42,875 nucleotides of DNA from positions 1 through 42,875 of the forward strand of contig JAJRTN010000132.1 of assembly GCA_024278275.1 (NCBI GenBank). The letters are read 5' to 3'. The position numbers and the translations under genes were made by a program. Below are positions 33,682 to 41,748 of this stretch, piece by piece (position 1 is the first letter of the stretch; each line of letters starts with the position of its first letter). The notes beneath the pieces are model-generated. The model had not been told where the DNA came from. It did not search any database and saw only the letters and a program-made list of their open reading frames with translations. This DNA comes from Candidatus Hydrogenedentota bacterium. Its GTDB lineage: Bacteria > Hydrogenedentota > Hydrogenedentia > Hydrogenedentales > JAJRTN01.

Positions 33682-34917
33682 TCATACATGGAGGGCATCC
33701 ACGGCCTCGAAGACTCCACCCAGGATCGCTTCACTGTCGAAACCAAGCCAGCGATCCAGAACCGTGGCGTAGACCCTCCGAAAATCCGTGTGGAAGGCCA
33801 AGGCTCCGCCGTCGGATTCGGTCAGGCTGGGATGAGACCCCACAAGGCCGCCTTTCACTTTTCCACCGGCCATGAACAGGGGCGCCGCTTTACCATGGCC
33901 CGTACCGCGCCGGCCGTTCTCCTGTATCGTTCGGCCAAACTCCGAAAACGTCATGACCAGCACCCTGTCCAAAAGGCCATCCTGTTTCAAATCGTCCACG
34001 AAAGCGGCTATCGATTCAGACAGCTCATGCAACATGGCGCAATGATTGCCCAGTTGGTTGGCGTGGTTATCGAAGCCGCCGATACCACCGCCGCCCAGTT
34101 CGGTAAAGAAGACTTGAATGCCGGTTTCGGCCCGGATGAGTTGCGCGACGGTGCGCAGATTGTCCGCAAGCCCAAAAGCCGGATAACCCATCCCTCCGGT
34201 GTCGGCGTCGATCACCGCCCGGACTTTCCGGCTGTTCGCGTGGGAGCGTGCCATGCTTTCCCGCACAAAGGCCAACAGCGGGTTGTGACCGCCGGAATGG
34301 AGCTGCCCCGGCGTCACCGCGGATTGCCCCGGCAGGCCGTGGAGTGTCAAATCCCTGGGAGACCGAATGGAAGGTGGTACGACACGCGCCGCGTTCATGG
34401 CAAACGGCTGCCTGATGGGACCGACAAAAGCGACCTTGGCCAGGCCCTCGCAGCGCTCCCAAACGTGGTCAGCGGTTCTGCCGATCCAACCGGTGGGGTT
34501 GTCCGACGCCTCGGATGCCGCACTGTGCCAAGTGCGCATTGCCGCATCATGGTTTCCCGAGATATTGGGGAAACCGACACCCTGAACAACACTCAGCAGC
34601 CCCTCGTCGTAGAGCCTCGCGAACGCCGCCATTCGGGGGTGAAATCCAAGTTGCCCGTTAATCTTATGCACTTGGCTGGCCGAAAGGCGCAACGTGGGAC
34701 GGCTTCGTGCGTAGGTATCGTCGGCATACGGCACCACGGTGTTAAGACCGTCGTTTCCACCGGAGAGTTGAATGACCACCAGGATCCGGCCGTCGCGGAC
34801 ATCATCCGCGGCGGCGCGCAGGGAAGTCCGCAGCAGGAAACCGGGAACGGGGGGCGCGGCCGCAAGCAAACCACCGCCCAGGGATGTCTTCAGAAATCGG
34901 CGTCGTGTGACGAGCAT
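33682..34917 (-). CDS. DUF1501 family protein, Tat-exported
   Basis: 411 residues from the ATG at 34917 (GGAG, 7-base spacer). The N terminus carries a twin-arginine signal, TRRRFLKTS (4-12), followed by a hydrophobic stretch, so it is exported folded. The body matches DUF1501, an alkaline-phosphatase-superfamily-like fold: VVIQLSGGNDGLNTVVPY, GNHDAAMRTWHSA, TFSEFGRTIQENGRRGTGHG. The last motif, with FGRT and GTGHG, is diagnostic. Sulfatase-like or phosphatase activity has been proposed for the family but not shown. It follows DUF1800 by 16 bases, the standard partner gene. Confidence 0.9.
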   Translation of the reverse strand: MLVTRRRFLKTSLGGGLLAAAPPVPGFLLRTSLRAAADDVRDGRILVVIQLSGGNDGLNTVVPYADDTYARSRPTLRLSASQVHKINGQLGFHPRMAAFARLYDEGLLSVVQGVGFPNISGNHDAAMRTWHSAASEASDNPTGWIGRTADHVWERCEGLAKVAFVGPIRQPFAMNAARVVPPSIRSPRDLTLHGLPGQSAVTPGQLHSGGHNPLLAFVRESMARSHANSRKVRAVIDADTGGMGYPAFGLADNLRTVAQLIRAETGIQVFFTELGGGGIGGFDNHANQLGNHCAMLHELSESIAAFVDDLKQDGLLDRVLVMTFSEFGRTIQENGRRGTGHGKAAPLFMAGGKVKGGLVGSHPSLTESDGGALAFHTDFRRVYATVLDRWLGFDSEAILGGVFEAVDALHV

Positions 34918-34933
34918 GGCGTCTCTCCAGGCG

Positions 34934-35305
34934 CTAGGCCAGGTTGAACTCGGGCAGCGTGGCGATCGAGTGGGTGAACCGGCGCAACACGGCGGCGGTG
35001 GAATCCTTTCCCTGTGCATTCGTCCGGCGTGCCGCTTCCAGGAGCGCGGCACTCCGGTTTGGTTCAAGATCGCCCTGCAAAAACAGGTCGGTCATGAACC
35101 CCGCGGCGGCATTGACGGCGGCGCATTGGTGCCTCCGGGCGACCGCCCAGGGATCGAGCTTCTCTCCATAGGCCCCCGAACCCCGCAGCATCGCGGTCGC
35201 CAGGTTGTGTCTTCCAATGACCGTGGCGTCGTTGATCCAATACCGCCCGCCCTCGAAGCCTTCCACGGTGGGGGGCTGGTAAAGAGGCTGCCCCAAATCC
35301 GCCAC
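34934..35305 (-). CDS. C-terminal part of the frameshifted DUF1800 protein
   Basis: This frame contains the natural DUF1800 ending (DLGQPLYQPPTVEGFEGG, WINDATVIGRHNLATAML, and a tail finishing LPEFNLA). Extending it upstream past the GTG at 35305 to about 35343 gives LETPVPTVPLARAVADLG, which continues the 35092-36321 protein after IARA. One base is missing between the two frames. No convincing ribosome-binding site precedes 35305, so it is the broken-off end of that gene, ending just before the DUF1501 start. Confidence 0.78.
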   Translation of the reverse strand: MADLGQPLYQPPTVEGFEGGRYWINDATVIGRHNLATAMLRGSGAYGEKLDPWAVARRHQCAAVNAAAGFMTDLFLQGDLEPNRSAALLEAARRTNAQGKDSTAAVLRRFTHSIATLPEFNLA

Positions 35306-36321
35306 TGCCCTGGCAAGGGGTACCGTGGGGACCGGCGTCTCCAGGCCCGGGCGATGCCCACGGCAAAATCCACCGGTGACTTGACGCGCTGGCGATACGC
35401 AACCGGGCTGAAGAACAGATTGGAGCGCAGCATCGTTTCCGTAAGTTTCGACAGGTCGTAATCAACCGCGAAAGACTCGGCCAAGGGGGCGATAAGTTCG
35501 TCGTCGGGCGCCTGGGTTTCCGAGATCAGCTCGCGGTAGAGCGCCCGAACAATGCGTTTCGAGGTGCCGGGATGATCGAGCACAAGCGCCACAACATCGT
35601 CGGCGGCAAAGTTACCCCGCCGGCCCAGTATCCGCTTGGGTCCCTCATCGTGCTCCCTGGCGATATACTTCAGCTTGCCCCGGAGCACGAACCAGCCCGT
35701 GAACGCCCGCGATGCTTCGGCCACATCCTCTTCCCGGAAAAGCCCCGGGCCAAGCGTGTAATTGTGCAGCAAGGCCCGCGCGAAGCGCTGGTCCGGCGCG
35801 CTTTTGCGGTTGGCAATGCCGCCCAGGCACAAGAGCACGGCCGGATCGTAAGGGATTGCCCTCAGCATCGTCCCGAAAGAACCAAGCGCTTCGGCACGCA
35901 GGGAACGAAGGTGGCCCAGCATGAGTCCGGCATTCTGCACGCGCCTGTTGCCAATGCCGAAGTGGCCATGCCAAAAAAGCGTCATCCTTTCAAGCAGCGG
36001 GAAGGGGCTGAGGATCATCCTGCGCAGCCACCAGGCACGCAGGCCCGCCACCGACTGTCCGCCTGCCTCCGCGGTCTCATACGCATCGTATGTCCGGTTG
36101 AACGCGACCGCGGCTTCGCCGGGACGCAAAAGCCCGTCGATGGTCTCGTGCGGTCCCGCCCGAAGTGCCCGCTGAAGCTGGTCCCAATTCGCCCCGAAAG
36201 CGGCACGGCGAAAGAGGTGTCCCGCCAGGGCAAGGGTCCATGGCCTTGCCTCTCCGGGTTCATAGCGCGCCCACGCCCACGAGGGGTCAAGATTCACATC
36301 CTTGAAACCTTTTGCGGCCAT
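35092..36321 (-). CDS. DUF1800 family protein, frameshifted near 35344
   Basis: The ATG at 36321 has GGGAGG 8 bases upstream. The first 326 or so codons are good DUF1800 sequence: HLFRRAAFGANWDQL, RMTLFWHGHFGIGNRRV, NRKSAPDQRFARALLHNYTLG and TGWFVLRGK. After SPVDFAVGIARA, the frame enters Arg/Pro/Ser-rich nonsense (WRRRSPRYPLPG onward) and ends at 35092. The proper ending lies in the frame of 34934-35305. Restoring one C in GGGCCTGG (35341-35348) rejoins them. DUF1800 and DUF1501 proteins occur as adjacent pairs in Planctomycetes, Bacteroidetes and others; their function is unknown. The intact protein would be about 462 residues. Confidence 0.82.
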   Translation of the reverse strand: MAAKGFKDVNLDPSWAWARYEPGEARPWTLALAGHLFRRAAFGANWDQLQRALRAGPHETIDGLLRPGEAAVAFNRTYDAYETAEAGGQSVAGLRAWWLRRMILSPFPLLERMTLFWHGHFGIGNRRVQNAGLMLGHLRSLRAEALGSFGTMLRAIPYDPAVLLCLGGIANRKSAPDQRFARALLHNYTLGPGLFREEDVAEASRAFTGWFVLRGKLKYIAREHDEGPKRILGRRGNFAADDVVALVLDHPGTSKRIVRALYRELISETQAPDDELIAPLAESFAVDYDLSKLTETMLRSNLFFSPVAYRQRVKSPVDFAVGIARAWRRRSPRYPLPGQWRIWGSLFTSPPPWKASRAGGIGSTTPRSLEDTTWRPRCCGVRGPMERSSIPGRSPGGTNAPPSMPPRGS

Positions 36322-36362
36322 CTCAGTGTCCTCCCGGCTTGAAGCCCGACATCCGAAACCGT

Positions 36363-38150
36363 TCAACGTGATGACAGATAGTTGCCGGGGGATGGAGGCT
36401 GCTTCCGTGCCAACTCAATTCCAAGGCGGGCCTCGGTGCGGCCATTCCGGGTGCCAACCACCAGGTCCGCCTTGTGGATCATCCCCGTCAATGCAAGATA
36501 CAGGCGGAGTTCCTCCTCGGCCTCTTCCCGCGTGCTGCCTTTTTCCACCATGTTCTGCCGCACGAGCCCCGCCTCGTTGGCCCGGAGGATGGACGCCAAC
36601 GCCTCTCCGTCCAGTTCCACCCGGCTGTGGATTCCAGCCAAGGGTTTTCGCGGATTCGCCGCTTCCGCGGTCAAGGCGTCTATAAGGTCGCGGGCCAGGC
36701 CGTCGGTCGAACTGAGGACCAGGTAATCCCCGGGCATGGCCAGCGTGGGCCGGTAGTTATGATGGGCATTGGGGTTGTCCAGCCCCGCCGTGGACAACCC
36801 CGCCACGGTGAACTTGACCCCGTGGTAGACCGGGCGTTCTATGATTAACCCGGGCATGGCCTGCTGGCCCTGGGTAAAGTTCACCAGGCCAATCGCCTTT
36901 TGCCACGCTTCCTCAACGACCATATCGAAGTTTTCGGCATCACGAAGCCGAAATACCACCGCGAAAGCGGGCATTTGCTTTTCGCCGGGGTCGCGCGCCG
37001 GCTCCGGCTCATCCTGCGCCACCACGAAGCGTATCTCGGGCTCGGTCTCTATGAGCACCTCGCTGGTAAGGTCGCGGCCTGTGAAGAAAATCCCCATCAT
37101 GTTTTCAAAGAAAATCAACTGCGAGGTTCGTTCCGGGAACAAATCATCCTTCGCCGAATAGAAACCATAGAGATCGCGGTAGAAACTGAGCGAAGCGATG
37201 CGGCGCGGCACCAGTAAATTCGGCATGGCCCCCTCTTCGGACCTGGCCGGTTGAGCAAAGGCCGCCGCCGTGTCCCGGCCGGTTACCTGCCCGTCCAGCA
37301 GCGCCCTGAGTGTCAATCCATGGTCCCCGACACCCAGTCCCATCCAAAGCCAGTTCGCCTTTCGCACCGCTTCCGTTATGCCTGAAAAAAACAGCGCCGC
37401 AAGGGGATTGGACTTATCCTGTTCGAGCAGTTTCGCCAAACCGGGGACGGCCTTGAAGGGAACAATGTTCAGGAAAGCCCGCGCGGGCGGGGCGGCGCCC
37501 GCATCCGCTTGCGCCTGCCGATAGTCCCCGCGCGCCGCGAAAGAAACACCATCGGACGCGGTCCGCAATTCCAGGGCACGCTTGAGGCCCTCCACCCTGT
37601 TCGAGAAAATGAGGCGGTTTCCAATGATGGCATGGGCGTTCCGGCCATTGGACGACCATCCCCTCACCCCCATGAATTCGGCCGTCTCCACGGAAAAGGG
37701 CCGGCCCTTGCTTTGCGCGTCGGCACGCATGGCGGCGAGCAGGACTTCATGGCTCCGTTTCAGCAGGCGCCCGTCTTCGGCGTCGATGATCCACAGCGCG
37801 ATATCGTTCGGACACAGGGCAAAGGTGATGCCGCCACCGGTCAACTTCTTCAGCGCCTCTCGCCACGGCATGTCAAGCGAGACCTCCATGAAAGTGATCC
37901 CCGCGCGAAGCTCCGTGAATCCGGCACCCGAGGACAACTCCTGGTAGAACGGCAGGGAAGCGACCGCCTCCGCCATCGCCTCACCGGTGATCAGCTCCAG
38001 CAGATCACGGGGTCTTGAAACCTCGACGCAGACGATGGCATCCGATGGAACAAGGCGGATCGCCGCCGGCGCGCTTTGCGCCCGGACCGGGGCCGGACAC
38101 AGGATCACCGCCAGCAGCAACGCAAGCAGGGCTTGGCACGTTTTGGACAT
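36363..38150 (-). CDS. Exported protein of unknown function (DUF3352-like)
   Basis: 595 residues from the ATG at 38150 (GGAGG, 5-base spacer). A clean Sec signal is present (ALLALLLAVILCPAPVRAQS, cut near AQS-A). The rest is soluble, with an opening PSDAIVCVEVSRPRDLL and an internal repeat-like architecture of alternating strands and helices resembling DUF3352 proteins found beside exporters in Planctomycetes. No catalytic motif is recognisable and no metal-binding cluster stands out. It sits between an ABC-2 exporter and the DUF1800/DUF1501 pair with short gaps, so it probably belongs to their operon. I cannot assign a role. Confidence 0.7.
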   Translation of the reverse strand: MSKTCQALLALLLAVILCPAPVRAQSAPAAIRLVPSDAIVCVEVSRPRDLLELITGEAMAEAVASLPFYQELSSGAGFTELRAGITFMEVSLDMPWREALKKLTGGGITFALCPNDIALWIIDAEDGRLLKRSHEVLLAAMRADAQSKGRPFSVETAEFMGVRGWSSNGRNAHAIIGNRLIFSNRVEGLKRALELRTASDGVSFAARGDYRQAQADAGAAPPARAFLNIVPFKAVPGLAKLLEQDKSNPLAALFFSGITEAVRKANWLWMGLGVGDHGLTLRALLDGQVTGRDTAAAFAQPARSEEGAMPNLLVPRRIASLSFYRDLYGFYSAKDDLFPERTSQLIFFENMMGIFFTGRDLTSEVLIETEPEIRFVVAQDEPEPARDPGEKQMPAFAVVFRLRDAENFDMVVEEAWQKAIGLVNFTQGQQAMPGLIIERPVYHGVKFTVAGLSTAGLDNPNAHHNYRPTLAMPGDYLVLSSTDGLARDLIDALTAEAANPRKPLAGIHSRVELDGEALASILRANEAGLVRQNMVEKGSTREEAEEELRLYLALTGMIHKADLVVGTRNGRTEARLGIELARKQPPSPGNYLSSR

Positions 38151-38215
38151 ATTGGCCTCCAATCATGAGCGAACCCACCCATTGGGACGCTGTATTCACA
38201 CCGGGCAGAACCTGG

Positions 38216-39127
38216 TCACAAATCTCGTCTGTAGAAAGCAAAGGCCGCCAAGGCGATAGCCGCCAGGGCCGGCAGGGCATATCCCAAGGTGACCCGGAAC
38301 AGTGAAAAATCCTCGAACTGGTCCGTTTCAAAGAAACCATCCTTGGATCGCGCCGGGGGCGAAGCGGCGAAAACCTTGCCGAAATTGGACAGCAGGTTGG
38401 CGACGGCTTCAATGTCCGCCCGGCTGGCCTGCGTTCCCGGGGCACCGTCCTCCGCGAAGGGGTTCTGGCGCAGTTGCGTGGGAATGGCCTGGCTCAGGCT
38501 GATGGGAGAAAACTCCTCCAGCGAGAAAACGCTCAGGACCAGGTTAACGGGGTACCAGGCGAACACCAGGACCACCACGGCCAACAGCGACCGTTGGAGG
38601 ACGGTTCCGGCAAAGAAACCGAGCGAAACAATCAGACCAAGCACCAACCCCACCACGAATAAGGAAGTAACAATTCCGTAGACGCTGACCGTGTCGCCGG
38701 GCACGGGTCGATGCGCCAGGGTGACAACCAGGATGGCCGGCACCACCACGGCCAGGTAGACGCCCAGCACCGTCACCAGGCGGGCCGCCCACGTCGCAAG
38801 CAGGTATCCGTGCCGTGTTACCGGACGGCTGAGAATCCCGTCGGCGAGCGATCCCGCCTGCGCCCCGGAAACGGGGGTGACCGCCAGAACTATCACCACG
38901 AAAAACCAGGGAAGCACCAGGTAAGGAAAGAGCAGGGAGGCGATCACCGAGGCGTCCGACATCTGCGTCCAACCGCTCATCACCAGCAGCAGCGTCAAGA
39001 GCGCCGATGCCGCCAGCCACAACCGGATCAGCCTGCTTCGCCACAAAGCACGCAGATCGTGCTGAAAAATGGCCATGGACGGACCGAAAAAGACGGCTTT
39101 CAGGGAAACATTACCGGTCGAAGCCAT
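38216..39127 (-). CDS. ABC-2 type transporter permease
   Basis: From the ATG at 39127 (MASTGNVSLKAV) the protein has 303 residues and about six membrane helices. After a cytoplasmic helix, FQHDLRALWRSRLIRLWL, comes the first membrane segment. The region SGAQAGSLADGILSRPVTRHGYLLA is typical of ABC-2 permeases of the NosY/GldF kind. A large soluble loop lies between residues of about 205 and 275. Its start lies 17 bases inside the ATPase gene, so they are coupled. With the ATPase it forms an exporter or mechanochemical complex of unknown cargo. GldFG-like roles in surface assembly are possible but unproven. Confidence 0.82.
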   Translation of the reverse strand: MASTGNVSLKAVFFGPSMAIFQHDLRALWRSRLIRLWLAASALLTLLLVMSGWTQMSDASVIASLLFPYLVLPWFFVVIVLAVTPVSGAQAGSLADGILSRPVTRHGYLLATWAARLVTVLGVYLAVVVPAILVVTLAHRPVPGDTVSVYGIVTSLFVVGLVLGLIVSLGFFAGTVLQRSLLAVVVLVFAWYPVNLVLSVFSLEEFSPISLSQAIPTQLRQNPFAEDGAPGTQASRADIEAVANLLSNFGKVFAASPPARSKDGFFETDQFEDFSLFRVTLGYALPALAAIALAAFAFYRRDL

Positions 39128-40175
39128 GGGCCTGGTCCTCCTGCAACAATTGAAGATAGGCGTCTTCCGTGGCGTTCCGCCCCGTAAAAACAGCCCCAAG
39201 CTCCACCCCTTCCTCGGCCATGCGCTTCAACACTTCGGAAAGTACGCCGGCTCGGCTTCGGCCGTTGAGGATTTGGATATGAAGAAGGCGTTCCCCTTCT
39301 AGTCCGACGTGAACCCCCGCCATCAGGCCCGCCTTCACCGCCAGGCCGCGCACACGCTCCGTGGGACCTTCCAGTTCCAGGGAAAACTCCCCCCGGTCAA
39401 GGCGGCGTTTCATGTCGGACATGGTCCCCGTGTAGATCATCCGGCCCTCGTGCATCACGCCGAGGTGATCCGCGACTTCGTCGATATCGCTCAAAATGTG
39501 CGTGGCCACCACGATGGTTTTGGTCGCTCCCAATTCCCGGATGAGGTCAAGCGTGAAACGACGGGCCGAGGGATCCAGCCCCGCCGTCGGTTCATCCCAA
39601 ATCAGCAACGGGGGATCGCCCACGAGGGATGCGGCAATTCCCAGGCGCGTACACATCCCCGTGGAGAAGGAGCGAATGTATTGCGCCGTGGCACCAAGCA
39701 GCCCCACCGACCGAAGCAACGAGGATATGCGCGGCTTTCGGACCTGGGAACCCAATCCGCACAATCGGCCCAGCAAGTCCAAATACTCGATGGGCCGAAG
39801 ATGTCCGGGAAGTTTCGGGTTGGTGGGCAAGTAGCCAATCGAAGCGCGTACGTCCACTGCGTTCGGACCACAGGGCCTGCCAAAGACCTCGGCCCTGCCG
39901 GCGGTGGGGCGCTGTAGCCCCAACAGGAGCCGGAGGGCCGTGGTTTTCCCCGCGCCGTTCGGTCCCAGCAACCCGAAGACTGATCCCCGGGGCACCTCCA
40001 GGCTCATATCGTTGACCGCGATGAGACTGTGGCCGTAGATCTTTGTAAGGTGAGCGGTTCGTATGGCCGGGGCGTTCATCGTTCCCGGCTTCTTCGGCGA
40101 ATGGGCCCGGAAAGGCGATGGAAGCTCGGGCATCCCGGCTTCCGATACTGCTGTTCGCGCTTGCTCAGTATTCAT
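39111..40175 (-). CDS. ABC transporter ATP-binding protein (ABC-2 exporter class)
   Basis: 354 residues with Walker A GPNGAGKTT (71-79), a YLPTNP segment where the Q-loop normally sits (Q replaced by T), signature SFSTGMCTR (169-177) and Walker B LLIWDE (190-195), plus switch H226. FSTGM replaces LSGGQ, as in several CcmA/NatA/NosF-type ATPases. The C-terminal 100 residues form the extra regulatory domain common in this class. The first ATG (40175) has AAGG upstream; an alternative is the ATG at 40079. The 12-base sequence carrying the purine-rich site is duplicated just upstream. Confidence 0.87.
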   Translation of the reverse strand: MNTEQARTAVSEAGMPELPSPFRAHSPKKPGTMNAPAIRTAHLTKIYGHSLIAVNDMSLEVPRGSVFGLLGPNGAGKTTALRLLLGLQRPTAGRAEVFGRPCGPNAVDVRASIGYLPTNPKLPGHLRPIEYLDLLGRLCGLGSQVRKPRISSLLRSVGLLGATAQYIRSFSTGMCTRLGIAASLVGDPPLLIWDEPTAGLDPSARRFTLDLIRELGATKTIVVATHILSDIDEVADHLGVMHEGRMIYTGTMSDMKRRLDRGEFSLELEGPTERVRGLAVKAGLMAGVHVGLEGERLLHIQILNGRSRAGVLSEVLKRMAEEGVELGAVFTGRNATEDAYLQLLQEDQAHGFDR

Positions 40176-40181
40176 GCCTGC

Positions 40182-40205
40182 CTTCTCTCGAAACTTCTCT
40201 CGAAA
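40182..40205 (-). repeat. Tandem 12-base duplication in ABC ATPase leader
   Basis: CTTCTCTCGAAA occurs twice in a row (40182-40193, 40194-40205). On the coding strand this doubles GAGAAG, the purine-rich stretch just upstream of the ATG, so it may affect ribosome binding. Confidence 0.6.
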
Positions 40206-40536
40206 AAAGCGGTGGCGCTTTCCCTTCCGAAAAAGGCGCCATGCCGCCTGAAACGATGTGATCGTTCACGGGCCTTCCAATCTGTCATTGCAGGAAACAT
40301 GGTGAGAAACGGGCCTTGTTTGCCCGGCCTGTTTCATTTTTCCAATTCTCCAAATGATTCCGTGAACGGTTATGAGACGATTTACCCTTGTTCAATCCCA
40401 AAGGTTACATGCCCTTCAAGAACGCTGTTCATCCCAAGGTTGCACAATAACGCCGGCCGCCCTTGGCACCACCCCGAACCGTCCTCCCCAAAAACGCGGG
40501 GATAGCGGTGGGTCGTGGCATGGCCCGGCGGTCGTT

Positions 40537-40574
40537 TTCTGTTCCCTCTCTTCTGTTCCCTCTCTTCTGTTCCC
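40537..40574. repeat. 14-base tandem repeat, 2.7 copies
   Basis: TTCTGTTCCCTCTC at 40537-40550 and 40551-40564, then the first ten bases again (40565-40574), all exact. It lies in the 474-base divergent gap between the exporter ATPase and the UroD-family gene, where I see no other gene. Exact short repeats can vary in copy number. Confidence 0.75.
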
Positions 40575-40649
40575 TTTTCCGAGCGTGGGAGAAACGTGTA
40601 CCCTAACCCTGTCTTTGCCAGGCGCTTTTCACCATGGGAGTGACACGGG

Positions 40650-41726
40650 ATGAGCATGACAATGGGCGAACGCATGTTGGCCCTGGCACAAGGGCGCGCG
40701 GTGGACCGGGTTCCTTTCGTGCAGTACTGGGATATGACGGGGCCCAATGAAACGGCCTGGAAACTCGTGGGCCGTGAGAAGATGGGCGTACTCAAATGGG
40801 TCAGCGCCTACCGGTATGAGACGCCGAACTGCCACCTGGATCAGGAAGAACTGGAACGGAACGGATTGCGTGGCATACGCCGGCGTCTGCACACGCCGAA
40901 GGGCACACTGGAATCGGTGAGCTATTTTGAACCCGTGTTCAACTCGCCATCGCAGGAAAGTCACTTTGTCAAGGAACCGTCGGATTACCAGGTGCTCCTG
41001 GCCTATTTCCGGGATCTCGTGGTCCATGCCAACGTGGACGGCGTGCGGGACACCTTGGCCGACGTGGGCGAAGTTGGTCTCCCCCACACGGCCGTTGATC
41101 GCACGCCCTACCAGCAACTGTGGGTACAATGGGTCAGCATGGAGGATTTGCCCCTGCACCTGATGCTGGAACCGGACATCATGGCGGAGGTCATCGAGGC
41201 GATGGTTCAGGTACAGCACCGCGTGTTTCAGGCGGCGTGCGAAGTCGTGAAGGCGCTGCCCGTTCCCTACATCGTGGTGCCCGACAACATCACGGCGCCG
41301 GTCATCGGCAAGACCTATTTCGATCAGTACTGTGTGCCCGCCTATAATGCGTTGGCGGAACAGCTCGACGCCACGGGGAAGGACATCCCCGTGTTCGTTC
41401 ACATGGATGGCGACCTGAAACCCTTGTGGGAATCCATCGACGGATGCCGCGTGCGCGGAATTGACAGCCTGTCGCCGCCGCCCGACAACGACACCCGGGT
41501 CGCGGACGCCTTGGCGCGCTGGCCGGAGATGCGGGTATGCATCAATTTCCCCTCCTCCGTCCACCTGGCACCACCGGAGAAGGTGTACCAGGCCACCCTG
41601 CGCTTCCTGGAGGAAGGCGGCCGAAGCAACCGCTTGCAGATTCAAGTGTCTGAAAATGTGCCTCCGGACATATGGCCGTCGAGCTATCCCCAGATCGTGA
41701 AAGCCATCGACGACTTTTATGGGTAA
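40650..41726 (+). CDS. UroD-family protein (second copy, no HxC site)
   Basis: 358 residues; GGAG lies 9 bases before the ATG. The overall pattern is uroporphyrinogen decarboxylase-like (PYIVVPDNITAPVIGKTYFDQYCVPAYNAL, FVHMDGDLKPLWESI, GIDSLSPPPDNDT). The Zn-type HxC of the 17696 gene is replaced by H-M-D, and no late Cys matches it, so corrinoid-methyltransferase chemistry is less likely here. It is not a haem-pathway HemE. The DapA-family gene follows with an overlap or a short gap, suggesting two successive steps in catabolism of a small acid or sugar. The substrate is unknown. Confidence 0.8.
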   Translation: MSMTMGERMLALAQGRAVDRVPFVQYWDMTGPNETAWKLVGREKMGVLKWVSAYRYETPNCHLDQEELERNGLRGIRRRLHTPKGTLESVSYFEPVFNSPSQESHFVKEPSDYQVLLAYFRDLVVHANVDGVRDTLADVGEVGLPHTAVDRTPYQQLWVQWVSMEDLPLHLMLEPDIMAEVIEAMVQVQHRVFQAACEVVKALPVPYIVVPDNITAPVIGKTYFDQYCVPAYNALAEQLDATGKDIPVFVHMDGDLKPLWESIDGCRVRGIDSLSPPPDNDTRVADALARWPEMRVCINFPSSVHLAPPEKVYQATLRFLEEGGRSNRLQIQVSENVPPDIWPSSYPQIVKAIDDFYG

Positions 41727-41748
41727 TACAACAGAAGGATTCCTTACC

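Noticed and set aside
35330-35360. Programmed -1/+1 frameshift in DUF1800
   Set aside because: No slippery heptamer or downstream pseudoknot is apparent, and one missing base in a short C/G run explains it more simply.
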